DNA from: an uncultured Clostridia bacterium
Lineage (GTDB): Bacteria; Bacillota; Clostridia; Christensenellales; DTU072
Direction: 5' to 3'
Assembly: GCA_944350065.1 (NCBI GenBank)
Contig: CALVOD010000012.1
Coordinates: 1 to 22,429, forward strand
DNA: 22,429 bases
Within the stretch, counting starts at the first letter, position 1; every line of letters begins with the position of its first letter. A model generated the notes under the pieces. It was given only the letters and a program-made list of their open reading frames with translations, was not told where the DNA came from and did no database searches. Below are positions 17,711 to 22,429 of the stretch, in pieces. Made by a program: the position numbers and the translations under genes.

Positions 17711-20700
17711 GAGGACGTTGGGCATCTCGTACTGATAAATACAGCTGCCCACCGTCACTATGTCGGTACGCACGGTATTGCCCATATAGAAAGGACCGGT
17801 GGCTTCGCCGAGCCTTGCGGCTTCGTTGAGCGACGCCGCGTTCCAGTACAGCCTGTACGCGTAATCCGCGCTCGCTCCTATCGTCGCGGGATTGATGCCT
17901 TCGGGAACGAACTTATACTGATTTATCTGTTTTTGCGCCGTTCCGGTTTCGGGCTCGATGTGCATCACGTCGAAGTCGACGAGGTAATGATCCACCGACG
18001 AATATCCCGTGATCGCGGAAATGACGAAGCGCAACGAATCGCCTTCCATTATGATATATCCGCCGCCCGCCATCGGCTTTCTTATAGCGGCGTAGGAGAA
18101 GGAATCGATATACACCTTGATGGCCACGGGCTGACCGCGGTCGGCGTTATAGACGTTACCTTCCACGAGGATATAGCTTACGTTGCCGTTCGCGTCCACG
18201 GTGCCGGTCGCGACGATGTCTTCGTCCGCGAATTGCCATACGAGCGCGTAATCGAGTCCGCCGGAATATTTGACGGTCTGCGGGAGATCGGACGCCCTCT
18301 GCGCGAATATGTCGGTGTAATGGTAATATGCGTTGACGTTGGCGTCGTAACTGTGAGAGGTTTCGTCGTACTTGTCGAGCTTACCTTTGACGAGGTAATA
18401 CTCGTCCATCACCCTGTCGTACACTTTTACTTTATACTCGAAGTTGACGTCGTCGAGATTCGCGTAGCCGCCGAGCACTCCGACGAACTTGAAGTATTCT
18501 GAGTCGTCCCCTCCGAGCACCCTGCGATAGGTATCGTACTTAACTTCGAACCCCTCGGGCACGCTCCATTCGACGTTGTAGTCGAGATCTTCGCCTTCCG
18601 CGAATTTGAGCGTCACGGTGGAGGGCACCGTCACGTCCTCGGAATAAGGATCGAGCCAGAGCGTATTGGCTTCGTCGTCGCGGTCTATCGCGGAAGTGAC
18701 GTCCACTACGGTCTTATCGAGGAAATGCACCTTGATCTTGATTTTCTGCCCGGGTCCTGAAACAAAAAGCGTATCTTTGCTATAGAACTCATTTCTTATC
18801 TCGGTTACGCCTGCCGTATGGTAAGAACCATTGAAATTCGTTGCCCATAGCGCGGCTGTAATATCATTAACCCAAACAGATACAAGCCCGTTAGGATCCA
18901 CGATTACATATGTTAATAATGTAGACATTGCCGATTCCAAATTATTATTAACGGCAATAGGGAATACAAATGAGCCATCCTCTGTAAAGAAACAGCCGTT
19001 TTCAAGCGCTCTATTCGTAACCTTATTGTTTCTGTAATCGTCATAAAGGTTGGCAAGCTCTTGCGCGTATTTCATAAAGTCCGCTTTGGAAGTAAACCCA
19101 AACAAATTCGCTATTACCGCTTGGAAATCGATGAGTTGCGGATTTACGTCAGTTCCAAAAGCCATAGTATACGGATGGTTTAAACCTATTACCGCACTTT
19201 TGGTAATATCGTAGTTTACATTCTTAGTAAACGATACAAGCGAACTGCCATATAGCGTCATCGCATTATTATAAAACTCGATATAATCGTTAAGAGCATC
19301 TGCGCTGATGTTCGGTATATACTGCGTACCGGCAGGAATTTCAAAGTTGCTCATAAATTTTGCAAATAACTCACTAAGTAAATTAAAGGCAGAATTTATA
19401 GACTCCGGTGCTGTCCTGGATGTATGCTCTGAAAGGTTAGAAATATCTCCGAATTCCTTTGCAATTACGGCAAACGGATTGCTATTATCATAGCTTATTA
19501 TAATTTTGACATTATTATATCCGTTAATTTCTTTTGAATACAAACTGCGTTGCCCGTCCATAAGCGTTGCTATAAGGTAAATGTCCCTTGCCGTATCCGC
19601 GGGCAGTCCGAGCCCTTCGTTCCCTTCTAACAGTGTAAGTAGATGCCCTTCAAGGTTATAGTCTATGGACGTTATCGCGCTTCCGTCGCTACGCTTATAA
19701 GAAATACCGTTATACGCGAACGCGTGCGTGAGCGACACGTTTGCGCCTGCGGTACGATTTGCGTCGTCGTATATGAGCGTTATGTACGACGGAAGCGTGA
19801 ACGTTCCCGCGTAATCGTAGTTATGATAGGCGTCTACGTTAATCGTGATGATACCGTCCTCGTCGCGGACTTCGCTCGTGAAGTGGCGCGAAGGCGCCGC
19901 GGCGGAATAGTCGTATTTAAGCTGTTCCACGTCGCACGGCAATACCCTGAGATACACGATGACGTCCTGACCGATGATATTGGCGGTAGCGAGCGCGATT
20001 TCGTCCGCATGCGCGCCTTCTCCCATTCCCACGGTGCCGCGGTAATTTATCGCGTTGAGCGTCTCTATGCTCGCTATTCTCGTCCAGACGATATTGGTCT
20101 GTTTAAGATTGTTTTCGGCGCCGTAAGGTCCTATTTCGATACGCGACGACAACGCGACGGGCGTTATCCGGTTGCCCAAGGGATAGTAGTCGTAAAGGTT
20201 CTGTATCGTTATCACGCCGTCGATTATCTTGTACGACGAAGTGTCGTCCGAAGCGGAATGGAAATTGTCGGTAATTTCAACGGGGCTCGTCGAAATGACC
20301 GCGTATACGCGCGAGCCGTTGTCGAGCATGGCGGATACCCAGATGACGCCGCCTGCGAATAATCTTTCCCAGCTTATGCGGTCGAGCTGCTCGTAAGGCG
20401 TTACGTCGAGCATACGCGGATAACCGTCCGCCCAGTATCCGTTCTCGGTGGCTTCGTCGGGGAACGCCACGGACCATATCTCGGGAAGCGCCACGCCGCC
20501 GATACCGTAATCCACCTTTTCGCCGTCGGCATACAATACCGAGAACTGCAATTCGTCTTTGAGCACGAACCCGTCGGGGTACTTAGGCGTGTTGTCGGAA
20601 TTGAACGGGTCGATATTTTCGGGTATAACCGTGCCGTCCTCCTCTAATCTGCCTATAACGACGTTGGATTGACTTTCGGCAAAGTCCACGTCGCTCTTAT

Positions 20701-22429
20701 CTGCGCCTTCCTCAAAACCGAATTCTATGATGACCGTAAAGTCGTGCGCGTTGTCTTCCTGTCCGATATAGATATCGACGCCCTGTCCGTAAGCCGCGGT
20801 ATACGCCTCGATGAGCTTCTGGGTGTCGATGGTACCGAATACGGGAAGCGCCGCCTGCTCCACCGCGTCGTCCATAATTCTGTCTTCGTAGTCGTCGAGG
20901 AATGAGACCGTGAGATCGCCGAAGAACCACACGAAGAATTCGTATGGGGTGACGAGCTTATATTCCTCGCTGAAATACACGAGTCCGTCTATGAGCGAGC
21001 CGTCCGGATGCGCCATACGGATATAACCGGCTTGGGTGAGTTTAAGTCCGGTCACCTCTATCGTTTTTTCGGTGATATTGTCTGTTACGACGACGTCGGA
21101 GGGCAATTCTCCCTCATGCTCGAAGGCTATATCCGTCAAATCTTTGAGAATTATCGAATAATTGAGCGTGACGTGAGACTTGAGCGAAGCCTCGTCGCCG
21201 AGCGCCGCTTCCGAGGTAACCGATGCGCCCGATTTCCACGGCTCGTGCTCGCCCCAGCGCGCCGCGTAAACGCGTTCGCTTCCGTCGGCGAACGTGATAT
21301 GCAATTCGGTGGGGATATTGAAGCGCGCGTAAGTGTCGATGCCGCCGTAGACGTAGGAATTGAGCTGGTACGGATTCGCGGCGAGCTCGTCCGCGCTTGC
21401 CGGGGCTTCCGTAATGCTTTCCTTGATTTCGGCGTCGCCGGGGTGTCTGAACAACACCGCGCCGTTATCGAGGGTGAATTCCACGTTCTCGGCGTATCCG
21501 GACATGTTGTTGACCATAATGCGCACGGTGAGCGTGTTGTCGCCGCCGCCTATTTCCGCTTCGAGGAAGAAATACGAGGACTCGAACTCCACGTCTCTCA
21601 AATAGTAAACGTCGTCGATCAAGTCGTAATACACGTTGTCGTCGCCCGCCAAATTGCTCCACTCGACGGTGTAGGGGTAAGAATCGTACTCGCCCGCGTT
21701 CATTCCGTCGAAATGCACATAGATTTCGTTCGGCAGTATCCAGGTGGAGCTGTCGTAGGGATCGACGAAGAAGATACCCCAGCTCTCGTTGCCTTTACCC
21801 GCGTTATAGTAGTCGGCTATCTGGATATTCATTACCTTTTCGGAATGCTTGTCGGGATCCGCGCCGCCTACCCAAACCTCCACGTCTCTTTCGCCGATGA
21901 CCTTATCGGGAGCGAGTACGGTGATGAGAACGGTCTCCGTATAGAACCAGCCCTCGTCGGAATTGCCTCTATAATACCAATTACGGTTAAAGTCGACGTA
22001 GTTGGCAAGGTCGAAGAAGGAAGTAGTCGTATTGGTATCGGAATCCGCGAAGGGCTTGTCGTTGCCGACGAGTTTGACGTTGTCCGCAACGGGGTTGGTC
22101 CATTTAATGACGTTGAGGGCGCCTGCTCCCGCGAGCTGACGGAAAGTGCCGAGAGGCTCGGAAGCGAAGCCGGCGTGCAGCGTGGAAAGCAACGCGGGAA
22201 TTTCGGTGCCGTTGATATTGACGCTCTTCGAATAATCTTCGGCGTTGAAATCGAAAGCGTACAGCTTACCGTCCTCGCCCGCGAAAACGAACACTGGATC
22301 GGTGGGAATGGTAAACGTGTCTTCGTCGAGCGCGTCCACGGTATAGGTATTTGCTTCGTTCTCGCCGTCGAACCAGACTTCTTTCAATTCGCGCGGCAGT
22401 ATCTCTATGGCGAGCGCCACCACCTGATT
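16346..22429 (-). CDS. Giant surface repeat protein, C-terminal 2027 residues (5' end beyond the window)
   Basis: The frame is open to the right edge; the first codons in view read N-Q-V-V-A-L. No signal peptide or start site is seen at the edge, so the GTG at 22423 is not the real start. Content: beta-rich repeats with the same turn and strand signature as the 3770-residue protein (FFVDPYDSSTWILP near 21765, ENIDPFNSD near 20610, LWLDPYSED near 18650, YVVNPFEPD near 17650, FYIVDPLSP near 16920). At about 18760-19560 the array is interrupted by a low-GC segment encoding a mainly helical domain. The C-terminus is made of two tandem units of about 228 residues, ending at a unit boundary. No wall-sorting signal, transmembrane helix, MBG or beta-helix domain is seen at the C-terminus. 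Probably secreted or lipid-anchored through its missing N-terminus, and a paralogue of the next gene downstream. Numbering used elsewhere takes residue 1 at nt 22423. Confidence 0.88.
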   Translation of the reverse strand, partial: NQVVALAIEILPRELKEVWFDGENEANTYTVDALDEDTFTIPTDPVFVFAGEDGKLYAFDFNAEDYSKSVNINGTEIPALLSTLHAGFASEPLGTFRQLAGAGALNVIKWTNPVADNVKLVGNDKPFADSDTNTTTSFFDLANYVDFNRNWYYRGNSDEGWFYTETVLITVLAPDKVIGERDVEVWVGGADPDKHSEKVMNIQIADYYNAGKGNESWGIFFVDPYDSSTWILPNEIYVHFDGMNAGEYDSYPYTVEWSNLAGDDNVYYDLIDDVYYLRDVEFESSYFFLEAEIGGGDNTLTVRIMVNNMSGYAENVEFTLDNGAVLFRHPGDAEIKESITEAPASADELAANPYQLNSYVYGGIDTYARFNIPTELHITFADGSERVYAARWGEHEPWKSGASVTSEAALGDEASLKSHVTLNYSIILKDLTDIAFEHEGELPSDVVVTDNITEKTIEVTGLKLTQAGYIRMAHPDGSLIDGLVYFSEEYKLVTPYEFFVWFFGDLTVSFLDDYEDRIMDDAVEQAALPVFGTIDTQKLIEAYTAAYGQGVDIYIGQEDNAHDFTVIIEFGFEEGADKSDVDFAESQSNVVIGRLEEDGTVIPENIDPFNSDNTPKYPDGFVLKDELQFSVLYADGEKVDYGIGGVALPEIWSVAFPDEATENGYWADGYPRMLDVTPYEQLDRISWERLFAGGVIWVSAMLDNGSRVYAVISTSPVEITDNFHSASDDTSSYKIIDGVITIQNLYDYYPLGNRITPVALSSRIEIGPYGAENNLKQTNIVWTRIASIETLNAINYRGTVGMGEGAHADEIALATANIIGQDVIVYLRVLPCDVEQLKYDYSAAAPSRHFTSEVRDEDGIITINVDAYHNYDYAGTFTLPSYITLIYDDANRTAGANVSLTHAFAYNGISYKRSDGSAITSIDYNLEGHLLTLLEGNEGLGLPADTARDIYLIATLMDGQRSLYSKEINGYNNVKIIISYDNSNPFAVIAKEFGDISNLSEHTSRTAPESINSAFNLLSELFAKFMSNFEIPAGTQYIPNISADALNDYIEFYNNAMTLYGSSLVSFTKNVNYDITKSAVIGLNHPYTMAFGTDVNPQLIDFQAVIANLFGFTSKADFMKYAQELANLYDDYRNNKVTNRALENGCFFTEDGSFVFPIAVNNNLESAMSTLLTYVIVDPNGLVSVWVNDITAALWATNFNGSYHTAGVTEIRNEFYSKDTLFVSGPGQKIKIKVHFLDKTVVDVTSAIDRDDEANTLWLDPYSEDVTVPSTVTLKFAEGEDLDYNVEWSVPEGFEVKYDTYRRVLGGDDSEYFKFVGVLGGYANLDDVNFEYKVKVYDRVMDEYYLVKGKLDKYDETSHSYDANVNAYYHYTDIFAQRASDLPQTVKYSGGLDYALVWQFADEDIVATGTVDANGNVSYILVEGNVYNADRGQPVAIKVYIDSFSYAAIRKPMAGGGYIIMEGDSLRFVISAITGYSSVDHYLVDFDVMHIEPETGTAQKQINQYKFVPEGINPATIGASADYAYRLYWNAASLNEAARLGEATGPFYMGNTVRTDIVTVGSCIYQYEMPNVLQLDFGYGKGTQQNAVYVVNPFEPDFNPRKVQAWGTYNNEYDVSLNEAGLTARVLWNSESVGRLTSSYFAGGVIRDFTVTVELTNPLDPDFLYTQAFNVMLVVLDMSPTTYINNQYANILTAARVKTSYNAATYYGAATNPYKDIYLTHLINVQVMRNEQPMNVLNAAINDLGLEGRTFNYEVTEWDGSIYVNAGTRTQYSKKIKVNGSQEYASNIVYRQWNTSYSITGLDLGYGAGIDSDAYDAKEADNALEAGDSKIFYIVDPLSPGAFTLAPVSVTGTYNGADINDFGYTFEAVWWDEASSGSAFTFEGRYLGGGAIDYWKVLVKVYDGADVVYTQVVNIVLVLLDMLPEIRTVTEVSYRATAAPRSNYGQTSYSGTVNPYGDMYDQLMPMLNAAAEEMGIGAKKYIYSANSWQEITVGDETINCSEYVVLEDATTGEELGRYVCAGFILQE
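18760..19560 (-). other. Low-GC in-frame insert encoding a ~270-residue helical domain
   Basis: Hand count of 18841-19560 gives about 273 G+C in 720 bases (38%), against 35 of 60 (58%) for 18601-18660. Codon choice changes with it: TTA, ACA, TCT, CCT and AAT are frequent inside, whereas ACC, TCC, CCC and GAC dominate outside. The protein changes from beta-rich repeat to predicted helices (SINSAFNLLSELFAKFMSNF, ALNDYIEFYNNAMTLYGSS, DFMKYAQELANLYDDYRNN), then a short YVIVDPNGLVSVWV stretch that returns to the repeat style. The reading frame stays open throughout. I do not recognise the domain. Confidence 0.8.

Noticed and set aside
18760..19560. The low-GC segment as an insertion sequence or intron
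   Set aside because: The frame is open throughout and no terminal inverted repeats, target duplication, transposase or ribozyme-like features are visible. A coding domain exchange fits better.
22421..22423. GTG at 22423 as the start of the upstream giant gene
   Set aside because: The frame stays open to the window edge, no ribosome site can be seen, and no signal peptide follows. It is an internal Val codon of a gene that begins outside the window.
4892..22429. A CRISPR array or short DNA tandem repeats as the source of the repeated pattern
   Set aside because: The repetition is at protein level with low identity and variable unit length. I saw no short identical direct repeats with regular spacers.

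Overview
The window looks like part of a Bacillota (Firmicutes) chromosome, most likely an uncultured gut-type Clostridia lineage. This is an inference. It rests on strong GGAGG-type ribosome binding sites, a near-consensus sigma-70/SigA promoter, Gram-positive-style lipoprotein signals, and very large surface lipoproteins with MBG-like and beta-helix modules. No rRNA, tRNA or other taxonomic marker is present. GC is roughly 50-58% in the lines I counted by hand. Every gene I can support is on the minus strand, so genetic order runs from high to low coordinates.

Region 1 (about 22429 to 4892, roughly 78% of the window) holds two giant genes in tandem. The upstream one is cut by the right window edge and gives 2027 residues here. 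The downstream one is complete: a 3770-residue lipoprotein. Both are built from degenerate beta-rich repeats carrying the same signature, [YF]-x-[IVL]-[DEN]-P-[YF]-[DSN], followed by an LP-x-x-[IV]-x-[VI]-x-[FY] strand and then a conserved Trp. Their repeats can be aligned in the same order over a long stretch, so they look like products of an old duplication. They differ at their ends. The 3770-residue protein finishes with MBG-like domains and a right-handed beta-helix, whereas the upstream one finishes with two tandem units of about 228 residues. The upstream gene also carries an in-frame segment of about 800 bp with only about 38% GC, encoding an alpha-helical domain at a point where the other giant has no counterpart. 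A good intrinsic terminator follows the second giant gene.

Region 2 (4718 to 1675) is a run of three co-directional genes: an AI-2E/PerM-family membrane protein, a degenerate member of the dehydroquinate synthase/iron-alcohol dehydrogenase/glycerol-1-phosphate dehydrogenase superfamily, and a HAD-IIA phosphatase of the NagD/AraL type. The last two recall the araL-araM pair of Bacillus subtilis, but the dehydrogenase-like protein seems to have lost its cofactor and metal motifs.

Region 3 (1664 to 47) is a 481-residue lipoprotein, probably a beta-propeller. It has its own promoter placed just after the phosphatase stop codon, and two tandem intrinsic terminators behind it.

I see no tRNA, rRNA, CRISPR array, insertion sequence, integrase or riboswitch. 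The largest gap between genes is about 175 bp. The most unusual content is the pair of giant repeat proteins and the low-GC domain insertion.
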